NCBI RefSeq assembly: GCF_014489595.1
Contig: NZ_CP060790.1
Span: 2,356,001-2,420,000 of the forward strand
From: Paenacidovorax monticola
GTDB taxonomy: Bacteria > Pseudomonadota > Gammaproteobacteria > Burkholderiales > Burkholderiaceae_C
Length of the DNA stretch: 64,000 bases
Reading direction: 5' to 3'
The notes under the pieces are model-generated. The model searched no databases and was not told the DNA's origin. It saw nothing but the letters and a program-made list of their open reading frames with translations. The number at the start of each line of letters is the position of its first letter. Position 1 is the stretch's first letter. The position numbers and the translations under genes were made by a program. Positions 17,923 through 28,579 of this stretch are shown in pieces.

Positions 17923-18032
17923 GGTTGATCCTCTTTGGTGAACGGTGCTCGGCGCGTCTCGCGCGCGAGTTCCCATGGTGCTTTTCCACCCATGCAAATG
18001 CCAGCGCGGCACGCTGTGGCTGCACCAAAGAC

Positions 18033-18065
18033 AAAAAGCCCGCCGGGCTTAACGCCGGGCGGGCT
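18033..18065 (-). terminator. Rho-independent terminator (minus strand)
   Basis: AGCCCGCC (18037-18044) pairs with GGCGGGCT (18058-18065), and the minus-strand transcript continues into a T run (the AAAAA at 18033-18037). It would stop transcription arriving from the right before the sheath fragment, as between genes of a P2-like phage. Confidence 0.7.
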
Positions 18066-18128
18066 CTCATCAACTCGACATGCGAGCGGTCACGCGATGG
18101 GGTGGGCACCCTCGCGTGTCAGCCTGGT

Positions 18129-18536
18129 CTACAACCGAGCCACTGCAAAAACGCAAATTGCATCCCTCATGTAATCGGCCAATTGCGAGTGATAGGAATT
18201 GTGGCACTCCCGCATTGAGGTGTCTTCCTGGTAGAAAAGTCCCATTCCAATATAGCCTTCGCGGCTCGGCTCATAGAACCGAGAAATGATGGCGTGGTGC
18301 CTAGCCACCAAAGCTTGAACTTCGGGGGCATCAGCCATCGCACCAGACGCAATCAACGGGGCAATCTCCTTGTAGAGGGTGTCCCAGTCAGCATGCACTT
18401 TTGCTTTGTCCACATGCGCCCAATTGTCGGTGGCCGCCAGCGATTCAGATTGCTCGCGCTCACGTGAACTCTTGCATAAAGACAGGTAGTCGGGCGTGAA
18501 GACCTGTTGTTGTCGGTGGGTTGTATTTGTCGTCAT
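18129..18536 (-). CDS. Stand-alone TipAS-domain (antibiotic-recognition-like) protein
   Basis: 135 residues; AAGGA lies 6 bases before the ATG. The sequence matches the helical TipAS fold: a W-rich start (NWAHVDKAKVHADWDTLYKE), a central VARHHAIISRFYEPS helix, and a C-terminal YHSQLADYMRDAICVFA helix. In Streptomyces this domain is the drug-binding C-terminal half of the MerR-type activator TipAL and its short form TipAS, which trap thiopeptides. Here there is no DNA-binding half, so the protein might sequester a ligand or be a relic of a regulator. Its place beside phage debris suggests horizontal acquisition. Confidence 0.75.
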   Translation of the reverse strand: MTTNTTHRQQQVFTPDYLSLCKSSREREQSESLAATDNWAHVDKAKVHADWDTLYKEIAPLIASGAMADAPEVQALVARHHAIISRFYEPSREGYIGMGLFYQEDTSMRECHNSYHSQLADYMRDAICVFAVARL

Positions 18537-18749
18537 GGATGGTCCTTGACCCGGCCATCCGCGTTAAAGACTGCGGTGCTTAGTCAGCTGGCCGGGTGAT
18601 ATGTTGAAAAACGAGAAAGCACTGAACGCCAAAACGTTGGAATACCGACATAACCTAACCTCGATTCTTGGTGGTGGATTGGATAGTTTCAGATCATAGA
18701 ACGTGATCAAAGGTGGCACTGCAGCGGCCGAACCATCACACGGCCGGGG

Positions 18750-19025
18750 TTATGGAAGCTCTTCGGGTTGAAAGCTGGCAGGGATGATTTCGACGGCGCC
18801 GGCGCGGGCGAGCGTGAGGATCGCCATGGCGGCCAAGCGCTGCCGCCACTTCACGGTGTCAGGGTCAGCCAGGTCGATGAAGGTCGCGGCGGCTTGGTCG
18901 GCCAGCGTGGCGCGCTGCGCGGCGTTGGCGGGTAGTGCCGAGAAGTCCAGTTGGTAGTGGTGCAGGGCCTCGGGGTAGACGCCTTCCCAGGGCATGGCGC
19001 CTGGCAGTGTGGTGGTGGCGGTCAC
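18750..19025 (-). CDS. Small conserved-looking protein of unknown function
   Basis: 91 residues when started at the GTG preceded by AGGAGA (8 bases spacing); an upstream ATG at 19070 would place that ribosome binding site inside the gene. It begins VTATTTLPGAMPWEGVYPEA and contains a long helix (RQRLAAMAILTLARAGAVEI). No signal peptide or membrane segment. It is the third gene of the operon headed by the FadH-type reductase, 41 bases after the SnoaL-like gene, and may be an accessory subunit. No family recognised. Confidence 0.6.
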   Translation of the reverse strand: MTATTTLPGAMPWEGVYPEALHHYQLDFSALPANAAQRATLADQAAATFIDLADPDTVKWRQRLAAMAILTLARAGAVEIIPASFQPEELP

Positions 19026-19066
19026 GGGCGTTGTCTCCTGTCTTTTCTTTTTCTGGCGCGGACGCT

Positions 19067-19507
19067 TCAAGCCTTCGCTTTAAATGCCGGCAGCTTGTCG
19101 CCCAGGCGGGCCCCCATCTCTGCACCCAGCGCCTGCAGGCCGCTCAGGGGACGCACCATGACTTCGAACTCCGTGATCTGTCCCTGCTCGTTGAAGCGCA
19201 CCAGGTCGATGCCCTTGAGCTGCTTGTCGCCCACGCGGGCGCTGAACTCCAGCACGATGTTCAGGCCGTCGTCGGCTGCAAGCTGGCGGTGGTAGGTGAA
19301 GTCCTCGAACACCTGGATCACGGTGGACAGGGCCAGCATCAGCGCCGGGGCCGAGGTGTAGGCCGTATTCGCCATGGGCGAGCGGAACACTGCATCGGGG
19401 TGCACGATAGAGAGCAGATTCGACAGATCGCGGCTGGCCACCATGTGGTGCCAGGACTCCAGCGAACGGGCGACGGCGGGGTGGATATTCTTCGGGGCTT
19501 CGGTCAT
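19067..19507 (-). CDS. SnoaL-like / NTF2-fold protein
   Basis: 146 residues. Helix ARSLESWHHMVASRDLSNLLSI, the DAVFRSPM loop and a final sheet (GIDLVRFNEQGQITEFEVMV) match the SnoaL/ketosteroid-isomerase-like fold. It lies 29 bases after the 2,4-dienoyl-CoA-reductase-type gene and probably belongs to the same PadR-controlled operon. A role as an isomerase or hydratase on an enone or acyl-CoA intermediate is a guess from context. Confidence 0.8.
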   Translation of the reverse strand: MTEAPKNIHPAVARSLESWHHMVASRDLSNLLSIVHPDAVFRSPMANTAYTSAPALMLALSTVIQVFEDFTYHRQLAADDGLNIVLEFSARVGDKQLKGIDLVRFNEQGQITEFEVMVRPLSGLQALGAEMGARLGDKLPAFKAKA

Positions 19508-19536
19508 GGAATGTCTCCTGGGAGTGAATCAAGAAA

Positions 19537-21642
<2,106 letters not shown>

Positions 21643-21660
21643 TGTAGCCAGCATCCAGCA

Positions 21661-21682
21661 TTTATGCAACTGGTTGCATAAA
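21661..21682. promoter_or_regulatory. PadR operator copy 2 (perfect palindrome)
   Basis: TTTATGCAAC-TG-GTTGCATAAA is a perfect inverted repeat with 10-base arms. Start-to-start distance to copy 1 is 40 bases, about four helical turns, which suits two dimers on one face. It lies 69 bases before the preferred padR start at 21751. Confidence 0.8.
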
Positions 21683-21750
21683 CAATGGTGTGCACGCCCA
21701 ATTCAGGCAAGATGGCGAATTCCGCAATCGTTCTTCGCGCCGCCCTTCCG

Positions 21751-22386
21751 ATGTCCCTGCCACATGCCCTTCTCACTGCCCTGGTAGAGCACCCCTGCTC
21801 GGGTTCGGAGCTTGCCGAGCGCTTCGACAGGTCCATCGGCTATTTCTGGCACGCCACGCACCAGCAGATCTACCGCGAGCTGGCGCGGCTGGAGGAGGCG
21901 GGCTGGATAGAGGCGCTGCCGGCCGAGACGGGCCGCGGCCGCAAGCGCCAGTTCCGACTGCTGCCTGCGGGCCGCAAGGAACTGCGCCGCTGGATCGCCG
22001 AGCAGCAGAACCCCACGCCCCTGCGAGACGAACTCATGGTGCGCCTGCGCGCCGAGGCCGCCGTCGGCCCCACGGGTCTGGAGAAGGAAATCGCCCGCCT
22101 GCAGGCCATGCATCAGGCAAAGCTGGCCGTTTACCAGCGCATCGAGCAGCGCGACTTCATTGGCAAGGAACCAAACCGCGAGCGCCGCCTACAGCACCTG
22201 GTGCTCAAGGCCGGCATCCTGCACGAAGAGCTGTCGCTGCAGATCGCGAGAGAGGCGCTGGAGATACTCGGCCAACCGTGCCCCCTCCGGCTCCCCTTGA
22301 CCACATGTCACCCGCAACGCCATGACAGACCTTTGGGTTGCACCCAATGCCAGCAAGTTGGGGCGTTACCCAAGCCCCATTCGTGA
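21751..22386 (+). CDS. PadR family transcriptional regulator
   Basis: About 211 residues from MSLPHALLTALVEHPCSGSEL. The PadR winged helix (FDRSIGYFWHATHQQIYREL, then LEEAGWIEAL) is followed by a helical VirR-type dimer domain. The divergent operon and the two palindromes at 21621-21682 make it the probable repressor of fadH. Upstream ATGs at 21685 and 21714 are possible but the first touches an operator. The C-terminal 30 residues look odd; adding one C to the run 22281-22285 would instead end the protein at 22325 with PPPAPLDHMSPATP (191 residues), closer to the usual length, so another frameshift is suspected. Confidence 0.88.
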   Translation: MSLPHALLTALVEHPCSGSELAERFDRSIGYFWHATHQQIYRELARLEEAGWIEALPAETGRGRKRQFRLLPAGRKELRRWIAEQQNPTPLRDELMVRLRAEAAVGPTGLEKEIARLQAMHQAKLAVYQRIEQRDFIGKEPNRERRLQHLVLKAGILHEELSLQIAREALEILGQPCPLRLPLTTCHPQRHDRPLGCTQCQQVGALPKPHS

Positions 22387-22854
22387 GCGGCCATCGCTCG
22401 CCGACAGGACGCGTTCGACAACAAAGGGCGGATGACTGCACCCGCTGCACAGCGGCAGTCCGATGCGTCAGGCTCATCAGTGCCCGCAACAGGTCGTGAG
22501 CAGTCCCCCCTCACGACTGTTTCTGAAACGCATGCATTTGGCGGCAGTGGCTGGCCGTCTCATCGGTGAGAAGTCACGGTCATGAGCCTCCTGCCCGCGA
22601 CGCAGGGCCATGCGAGCACTCCAGCGATCGTGGTGGGTCTTTTTGGCGCAGTGACCAAGCGGATCGCAACCATGACATGCTGATGCCCGCGATTGCTCAA
22701 AACTTAAGCAGGGTGCTGTCTATCGAGCTGAGCTCCTGATGAAAATCTATTGAAATTCATAGAGTTAGCGATGCAACAGCATGCATCAGGGGCGCAAAAC
22801 TCAATGAAAAAATGCAAGACTCGGCGGAAATCGACAGGAATCGAAAGAAGCCTC
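22387..22854. other. Intergenic region with no gene recognised
   Basis: About 470 bases between padR and rpoH. It is AT-richer than its surroundings, especially 22690-22860. Short open frames on both strands show no coding pattern, ribosome binding site or known motif. It most likely holds distal promoter sequence of rpoH. Confidence 0.5.
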
Positions 22855-22882
22855 CTTGTCCGCAAATTCCTACACCCCCACG
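22855..22882 (+). promoter_or_regulatory. Possible sigma-32-type promoter of rpoH
   Basis: CTTGTCC, 14 bases, then CCCCACG resembles the heat-shock consensus CTTGAAA-N11-14-CCCCATNT imperfectly. A start about 7 bases on would put CIRCE just downstream of +1, the usual repression position. Weak match; inference only. Confidence 0.35.
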
Positions 22883-22894
22883 GGAACTCCGCCT

Positions 22895-22921
22895 TTAGCA
22901 CTCTCTCCAATGGAGTGCTAA
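22895..22921. promoter_or_regulatory. CIRCE element (HrcA operator) upstream of rpoH
   Basis: TTAGCACTC-N9-GAGTGCTAA is an exact match to the CIRCE inverted repeat. It ends 31 bases before the preferred rpoH start (22953). HrcA binding here would couple the sigma-32 regulon to the HrcA/GroE chaperone sensor, an arrangement known in betaproteobacteria. Confidence 0.95.
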
Positions 22922-22952
22922 CATGAATGGCATGGAAGAAAGGATTTCTGGA

Positions 22953-23887
22953 ATGGCTCTTCAGTCTGGAACCACCGCGACGACCCTGGCGCCCGCCAAC
23001 CCCTGGGCCCTGGTGCCCCGCTCGGCAACCTGGACGCCTATATCTCGGCCGTCAACCGCCTTCCTCTGCTGACCCACGAGGAAGAGCAGTCTTACGCCCG
23101 CAAGCTCAAGGAACACAGCGATCTGGACGCTGCGGGCCGGCTCGTGATGTCGCACCTGCGTCTGGTGGTTTCGATTTCGCGCCAGTACCTGGGCTATGGC
23201 CTGCCGCACGGCGACCTGATCCAGGAAGGCAACGTGGGCCTGATGAAGGCCGTCAAGCGCTTCGACCCCGACCAGGGCGTGCGCCTGGTGAGCTACGCCA
23301 TGCACTGGATCAAGGCCGAGATCCATGAGTACATCCTCAAGAACTGGCGCATGGTCAAGGTGGCCACCACCAAGGCCCAGCGCAAGCTGTTCTTCAACCT
23401 GCGCTCGATGAAGCAGGGCTTCAAGGCCGAGGCAGTGGATGCCGACACGCACCGCGAAACCCTCTCGGACCGCGAGATCGACGTGGTGGCCGAACAGCTC
23501 AACGTCAAGCGCGAGGAAGTCATCGAGATGGAAACGCGCCTGTCGGGCGGCGATGTGCTGCTGGACCCCGCACCGTCCGACGACGGCGAGCAGGCCTACG
23601 GCCCCATCGCCTACCTGGCTGACGGCTCCCATGAGCCCACGGCGATGATCGAGTCGCGCCAGCGCGATGCTCTGGCCACCGACGGCATCGCCACGGCCCT
23701 GGGCAGCCTGGACGAGCGCAGCCGCCGCATCGTGGAGGAGCGCTGGCTCAAGGTGAACGACGACGGCTCGGGCGGCATGACGCTGCACGAACTGGCGGCC
23801 GTGTACGGCGTGAGCGCCGAGCGCATCCGCCAGATCGAGGCCGCCGCCATGAAGAAGATGAAGAAGGCCCTGGCCGAATACGCCTGA
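22953..23887 (+). CDS. rpoH: RNA polymerase heat-shock sigma factor RpoH, one frameshift
   Basis: About 311 residues once repaired. It starts MALQSGTTATTLAPANPWAL after AAGAAAGGA. One C is missing from the run 23016-23019; adding it gives VPPLGNLDAYISAVNRLPLL, the normal RpoH start. Region 2 shows RLVMSHLRLVVSISRQYLGYG, the core-binding DLIQEGNVGLMKAVKRFD and the promoter-melting YAMHWIKAEIHEYIL. The RpoH box region reads TTKAQRKLFFNLR. Region 4.2 ends LAAVYGVSAERIRQIEAAAM. An essential stress factor would hardly be a pseudogene, so the break is read as a base-calling error. It is followed by a strong terminator. Confidence 0.94.
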
Positions 23888-23929
23888 GCCCTCCACGCCG
23901 CCCTCCGTGCCGGGGGCGAGATAATCCCA

Positions 23930-23963
23930 GCGCGCAGCCTGTCACGGGCTGCGCGCTTTTTTT
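23930..23963 (+). terminator. Rho-independent terminator after rpoH
   Basis: GCGCGCAGCC (23930-23939) pairs perfectly with GGCTGCGCGC (23947-23956) across a 7-base loop and is followed by seven T. It lies 43 bases after the rpoH stop. Confidence 0.9.
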
Positions 23964-24017
23964 CTGGGCGGTGCGCCTGGCCCCATCGCCCATGCCCCTT
24001 GAGGAGACACTCCGCCC

Positions 24018-25027
24018 ATGCGCCCTTCTTCCCCCCTGCGCCGCAATGCCCTGATCGCGCTGGCGCTCGCCGCCATCGGCAGCGCCGCCCAATCCGCCCC
24101 CGCCGCTCCGGCCACGCCCGGCTGGCCGTCCAAGCCCGTGCGCATCATCGTGGGCTTTCCGCCGGGCTCCTCGCCCGATCTCACCGCGCGCACCTTCTCG
24201 GAGCCGCTGTCGCACGCGCTGGGCCAGCCCGTGATCGTGGAGAACAAGGTCGGCGCGGGCGGCAACATCGGCGCCGACGCGGTGGCCAAGGCCACGGACG
24301 GGCACACGATCGGCCTGTTCATCAACGGCAACATGACCATCGCGCGCCTCATCAACCCCAGCGTGCCCTACGACCCGCACAAGGACCTCGCGCCGCTGTC
24401 GCTGATCGGCGTCTCGCCGCTGGTGCTCACGGCGCCCGTGGCTCAGCCCGGTGTGCCGGCCCAGGCCGACGCGCGCGCCTTCCTCGAGGCAGCGCGCCAG
24501 GCGGGCGACCGCTGGAGCTACGGCACGCCCGGCGTGGGCACCGTGGGCCACCTGGGCACGGAGCTGCTCAAGGAGCGCGCGGGCATCAACCCCGTGCATG
24601 TGCCCTACCCCGGCTACCCCCAGGTTGCCACGGCCATGCTTGGCGGCCAGCTGCAGATGGCGCTGCTGCCGCCGGCCCTGGCGCTCTCGCAGGAGCGTGC
24701 GGGCAAGCTGCGCCTGATCGGCGTTACGTCAGCGGGCCGCAGCACGCTTGCGCCCGGCGTGCCCAGCCTGGCCGAGGCCGGCGTCAAGGACTTCAACCTC
24801 GAGATCTGGAATGCCTTTGCCGCCCCCAGCAGCCTGCCCGCCCTCAGCGCGCGCGGCTGTCGGCGGTGATCGCCGACATTGCACGCAGCCCCGATGTGCG
24901 CGCCAAGCTGTTCCAGCAGGGCTGGCAGGTGGTGGGCACCTCGGCCGAGGGCCTGGCCAACCGCATCCAGGCCGACACCAAAGCCCTGGGCGAGGTGATC
25001 CGGACGCGCCACATCAAGGCCGAGTGA
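24018..25027 (+). CDS. Bug/TctC-family periplasmic solute receptor, one frameshift
   Basis: About 336 residues after repair. Signal peptide MRPSSPLRRNALIALALAAI ends near AQSAPA; then WPSKPVRIIVGFPPGSSPD, the family ligand loop, and GGNIGADAVAKA. Frame is lost at the C run 24841-24843; one added C joins SSLPAP to QRARLSAVIADIARSPDVRA and the frame then runs to HIKAE. GGAGAC lies upstream of the ATG. No TctAB permease is nearby; it stands alone between the rpoH terminator and a Crp/Fnr regulator, with no clue to its ligand. Confidence 0.88.
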
Positions 25028-25082
25028 TCCTGGCGCCTGGAGGGCGCTACATTTTGTTGCAATGCGGTAGGAACGCGGTTAA

Positions 25083-25127
25083 GGTCAAGGGTTGGCCCAC
25101 CGGGCGCTGTCCGGTATCCCCTTGACC
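25083..25127. promoter_or_regulatory. Inverted repeat upstream of the Crp/Fnr gene
   Basis: GGTCAAGGG (25083-25091) and CCCTTGACC (25119-25127) are perfect 9-base arms separated by 27 bases, 36 bases before the regulator start. They could be an autoregulatory site or a long hairpin in the leader. Function not shown by sequence. Confidence 0.4.
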
Positions 25128-25162
25128 ACCCCTGGAGGGCGCACGCCGCCCCTTCTTCCGCC

Positions 25163-25885
25163 ATGAGCCCTGATCGCCCGCCCGCCCGCAAAGGCTGTCC
25201 GGCCTGCGCCTGCCAGGCCCAATGCCTGTTGGGCCGCCAGCGCGAGGCCGTCCGCGAGCGTTGGGTGCCGCATGTGGCGGAACGCCCCTTCCGCAAGGGG
25301 GAGTGCCTGCTGCGCGAAGGCGAGATCGGCCCGACATTCAAGATCATCAAGGTAGGCACGGCGCTGGCGCTGCGCGGCGGCCCCGATGGCCTGGAGCACC
25401 CCGTGGGCATGTTCGGCAGCGGCCAGGTGCTGGGCACCACCGCGCTGCTGCAGCAGCCCGCCTCCTTGTCGTGCCAGGCCCTGTCGTCCGGGCGCCTGTG
25501 CGAAGTGTCCGTGGCCGCCGTGGGCCTGCAGGGCCTGGTGAACGCGGACTTCCTGCATGGCCTGGCCATGGCCTATGCCCAGACCAACGCCCGCCTGGCC
25601 GACTGGGCGCGCATCGTGCGCATCCGCGGCGTGGCGGGGCAGCTGGCGGGCGCCCTGCTGCAACTGGCCGCACTGCAGCGCAGCACCCTCGTGCGCCTGC
25701 CCAGCCACACAGTACTGGCCGGCCTGCTGGCCACCACGCGCGAAACGATCGCACGCACGCTGCGCCAGTTGGACCAGCAGCAGTGCGTGGTGCGCCATGA
25801 CCGCTGGCACTGCGAGATCCGCCGCGCACAGCTGCTGGCGCTCGCCTCGGGGGCCAGCGCCTCGCAGCACCGCCCGCCTCTTTGA
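25163..25885 (+). CDS. Crp/Fnr family regulator with N-terminal cysteine cluster
   Basis: 240 residues. The N-terminus carries CPACACQAQC (Cys about 12, 15, 17 and 21), placed like the iron-sulfur ligands of FNR. A cyclic-nucleotide-binding-type beta roll (about 40-130, with FRKGECLLREGEIG and FGSGQVLG) and a C-terminal winged helix follow; the recognition region reads VLAGLLATTRETIARTLRQL. The TTRETIARTLR form is that of the FNR/Dnr-like branch rather than CAP. Redox or oxygen sensing is plausible, but the cysteine spacing differs from E. coli FNR. Its targets are unknown. Confidence 0.88.
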   Translation: MSPDRPPARKGCPACACQAQCLLGRQREAVRERWVPHVAERPFRKGECLLREGEIGPTFKIIKVGTALALRGGPDGLEHPVGMFGSGQVLGTTALLQQPASLSCQALSSGRLCEVSVAAVGLQGLVNADFLHGLAMAYAQTNARLADWARIVRIRGVAGQLAGALLQLAALQRSTLVRLPSHTVLAGLLATTRETIARTLRQLDQQQCVVRHDRWHCEIRRAQLLALASGASASQHRPPL

Positions 25886-25891
25886 TCCCTC

Positions 25892-27639
25892 TCAGGCCAG
25901 GGCGGCCGGTACGCTGGCCTGGGCCGGATCATCGCCGTGCAGCAGGGCCAGCACGCTCTGCGCAGGCACGGCCTTGGAGTAAAGCCAGCCCTGGTAGGCA
26001 TCGCAGCCATGCTGCGCCAGGAAGAGTAGTTGCTCGGGCGATTCCACCCCTTCCGCCACCACATGCAGGCCCAGCGTGCGGGCCAGCATGATCACGGCGC
26101 GCACCAGGGTGGCGTCGGCGCCGCTGCGCAGCACGGGGCGAATGAACTCGCGGTCGATCTTGATGCGCGACACCGGCAACTGCTTGAGGTGGGACAGCGA
26201 AGAGTAGCCCGTGCCAAAGTCGTCCAGCGCCACGCAGACCCCCAGGGCCTGCAGGTTGCACAGCATGAGCCGCGCCTGCTCGGGGTCGGCCATGGCCTCC
26301 GACTCGGTGACCTCCAGCTCCAGCAGGTCGGGCGGCGCGCCGTGCTGTGCCAGGCTGCTGCGCAGTTGGTCGACCAGGTCCGTCTGCCGCAGCTGCTGGG
26401 CCGACAGGTTCACCGCCACGCGCAACGGCGAGCCGGCGCGCACCCACTGACCGATCTGCCGGCAGGCCGCATCGAGCACCCAGGCACCGACGGCCAGGAT
26501 GAGGCCCGTGGCCTCGGCCACCGGGATGAAGCGGTCGGGCGCCACCTCGCCCAGCTGCGGGTCGGTCCAGCGCAACAGCGCCTCCACGGCCTGCATGCGG
26601 CCCGTGGCCACGTCCACCTGCGGCTGGTAGTGCAGGGCCAGCCCGCCGTAGGCCAGGGCCAGCTTGAGCCGCTCGTGCAGCAGGATCTTCTCCGCCATCC
26701 GGCGGCCCATGTACTCGGTGTAGAACGCGTAGTTGGCGCGCCCCCGCTCCTTGGCCTGGTACATGGCCATGTCGGCATAGCGCAGCAGCGTGGCGGCGTC
26801 GGCAGCATCGGCGGGAAACATCGCGATGCCCAGGCTCGCGCCGAAGTTCAGCTCGAAGCCATGCATCTGGCAGGGCTGGCACAGCACCTGCAGCAGCTGC
26901 GCTGCGCGGCGTTCGGCCTCCTCGGGGCTGCCCAGCGGCTGCAGCAGCACGGTGAACTCGTCGCCCCCAGGCGGGCCAGCGTGTCGCTGGCGCGCAGCGC
27001 GCCCTTGAGGCGGCGCGCCACCTCGATCAGCACCTGGTCGCCCGCCGCGTGGCCATAGCCGTCATTGATGGCCTTGAAGTCGTCCAGGTCGAGCAGCAGC
27101 AGGGCGAACGGCTCGCCGTGCCGGCCCGATTCGGCGATGGCCTGCTCCAGGCGCTGGCCGAACTGCCAGCGGTTGACCAGGCCCGTGAGCGTGTCGTGCG
27201 TGGCCTGGTAGTGCATGCGCGCTTCGAGCCGGCGCAACTCCGACATGTCGCGCACGAACGCCACGGCGGCGCCACCGCCCGAGGCCGTGTGTCCCAGCGC
27301 CACGTCCACGGGCACCTGGGTCCCGTCCTTGCGCTGCAGCCACAGGTCGCGCCCCATCCCCATGGGGCGGCGAGAGGGGCCGCTGAAGTAGCCCTGGAAC
27401 TGCCCGGCGTGGGCCTCGCGCAGCGCTGGCGGCAGCAGCCGGTGCACGGATTGCCCCCGCAGTTCGGCGGCACCGTAGCCCGAGATCGCTTCCATCGCGG
27501 CGTTCGCCATGAGGATCGTGCCCCCGCGGTCGACCAGCAGGATGCCGTCGGGCGCCGCATCCATCGCGGCGCGCTCGAGCGCGGCGTCCAGCGGCTCCCA
27601 GCCATGGGGGCATGGCGCGGAAGGGGTCGCCGCCATCAT
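25892..27639 (-). CDS. PAS-GGDEF-EAL cyclic-di-GMP signalling protein, one frameshift
   Basis: About 582 residues after repair. A PAS domain (about 25-140; AAPDGILLVDRGGTILMAN) leads to a GGDEF domain (about 150-310) with LTGLVNRWQFGQRL and, once a G is added to the run at 26964-26968, an intact GGDEF signature joined to FTVLLQPLG. The EAL domain (about 325-575) keeps EALLRWTDP, DDFGTGYSS and IKIDREFI, so phosphodiesterase activity is likely. No membrane segment is seen, so it is cytoplasmic, with the PAS domain as sensor. The two in-frame Met codons at 27639 and 27636 both fit. Confidence 0.9.
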
Positions 27640-27957
27640 GCGGCGATGCCCACCATCCGCGCGCAGAGGGTGCGCGCCCCGGCGCCGTCGGGGGACGGCA
27701 GGAATGACGGGGCCTGGCCCCAAAGGGGCCCGCGCTGGGTCGTGTGCACATTCCGCCGCATGAATGCAGGCCTCCTTGCGTGGTGTTTCGGTCCGGGCCT
27801 GGCGGGCCCGGCGAACCACTCTAGAGACTCCTGCCGCGCGAGGCACTATGAAAGTCCCGCGCACTGCGCACTATCGCGCGCCAATGTGACGCGCATCGCG
27901 GTTCATGCCACCGCACTGCGGCCCGGGCGCGACACCGCGCCGCGCCACACGCCCCCC
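27640..27957. other. Intergenic region, no gene recognised
   Basis: 318 bases between the PAS-GGDEF-EAL start and the sco1 stop. It is very GC-rich and contains hairpin-capable repeats such as CCGGGCC (27793-27799) against GGCCCGG (27805-27811) with no following T run. It should hold the promoter of the cyclic-di-GMP gene. Nothing else is supported. Confidence 0.5.
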
Positions 27958-28569
27958 TCAGCCCGCCTCTTGCAACAGCACCCGCACGTCCGAGGCCAGG
28001 GCCTGCGCACCGCTGCCGTAGCGGTGGTACACGCGCAGCCGGCCCGCCGGGTCGTAGACGTAGCTTCCGGCCGAATGGTCCATGGTGTAGCTCGTGGGGG
28101 TCTTGCCGTCCACCTTCTTGTAGTAGATCTTGAAGTCCTTGGCCACGGCGGCCAGCTGCTCGGGCGAGCCGCGCAACGCGAGAAAGGTGGGATCGAAGTT
28201 GGCCATGTAGGCCTTGAGCAGCTCGGGCGTGTCGCGCTCGGGGTCCACGGTCACGAAGATGCCCTGTAGGCGGTCGCCATCCTTGCCCAGCGACTGCTTG
28301 ACCTCGGCCAGCTCCTGCAGCGTGGTGGGGCACACGTCGGGGCACTGCGTATAGCCGAAGAACACCACCACCACCTTGCCCCGGAAGTCCTGCAGGCTGC
28401 GCTGCTGGCCGTTGTGGTCGGCAAGCGGCACGTCGCGCGCGTAGTCGGCCCCCGTGATGTCCACGCCGCGAAATTCGGGCTTTTTCTCGGAGCAGGCCCC
28501 CAGGAGGCCCACAGCACCCACGGAAAAGGCGCCGGCAGCTATCAATTGCAGAGCATTTCGTTTATTCAT
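27958..28569 (-). CDS. SCO1/SenC copper-chaperone lipoprotein
   Basis: 203 residues. Lipoprotein signal with lipobox LGAC (Cys about 26). Thioredoxin-fold core with the copper motif CPDVCP (about 76-81) and the distant His in MDHSAG, all three copper ligands present. SCO proteins deliver copper to the CuA site of subunit II, here encoded by ctaC in the same locus. It is the last gene of the minus-strand run ctaA-ctaB-sco1, 10 bases after ctaB. Confidence 0.95.
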   Translation of the reverse strand: MNKRNALQLIAAGAFSVGAVGLLGACSEKKPEFRGVDITGADYARDVPLADHNGQQRSLQDFRGKVVVVFFGYTQCPDVCPTTLQELAEVKQSLGKDGDRLQGIFVTVDPERDTPELLKAYMANFDPTFLALRGSPEQLAAVAKDFKIYYKKVDGKTPTSYTMDHSAGSYVYDPAGRLRVYHRYGSGAQALASDVRVLLQEAG

Positions 28570-28579
28570 GCGCGAACAC

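Noticed and set aside
17422..17928. Plus-strand 168-codon frame across the sheath and TctC fragments
   Set aside because: It runs antisense to two recognisable fragments and shows no motif of its own.
18725..18749. CGGCCG repeats after the small gene at 18750 as a terminator
   Set aside because: The stem is short, each arm is self-complementary and no T run follows on the minus strand.
22704..22910. Minus-strand 68-codon frame upstream of rpoH
   Set aside because: No ribosome binding site, no motif, and it overlaps the CIRCE element and rpoH promoter region.
22953..23887. Programmed ribosomal frameshift as explanation for rpoH and the other split genes
   Set aside because: No slippery heptamer with a downstream pseudoknot pattern is common to them. 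The breaks share only short G/C runs and a one-base loss, which fits base-calling error.
25036..25142. Direct repeat CCTGGAGGGCGC at 25036 and 25131
   Set aside because: Only 12 bases and GC-rich; chance or local duplication is enough to explain it, and no regulatory family fits.
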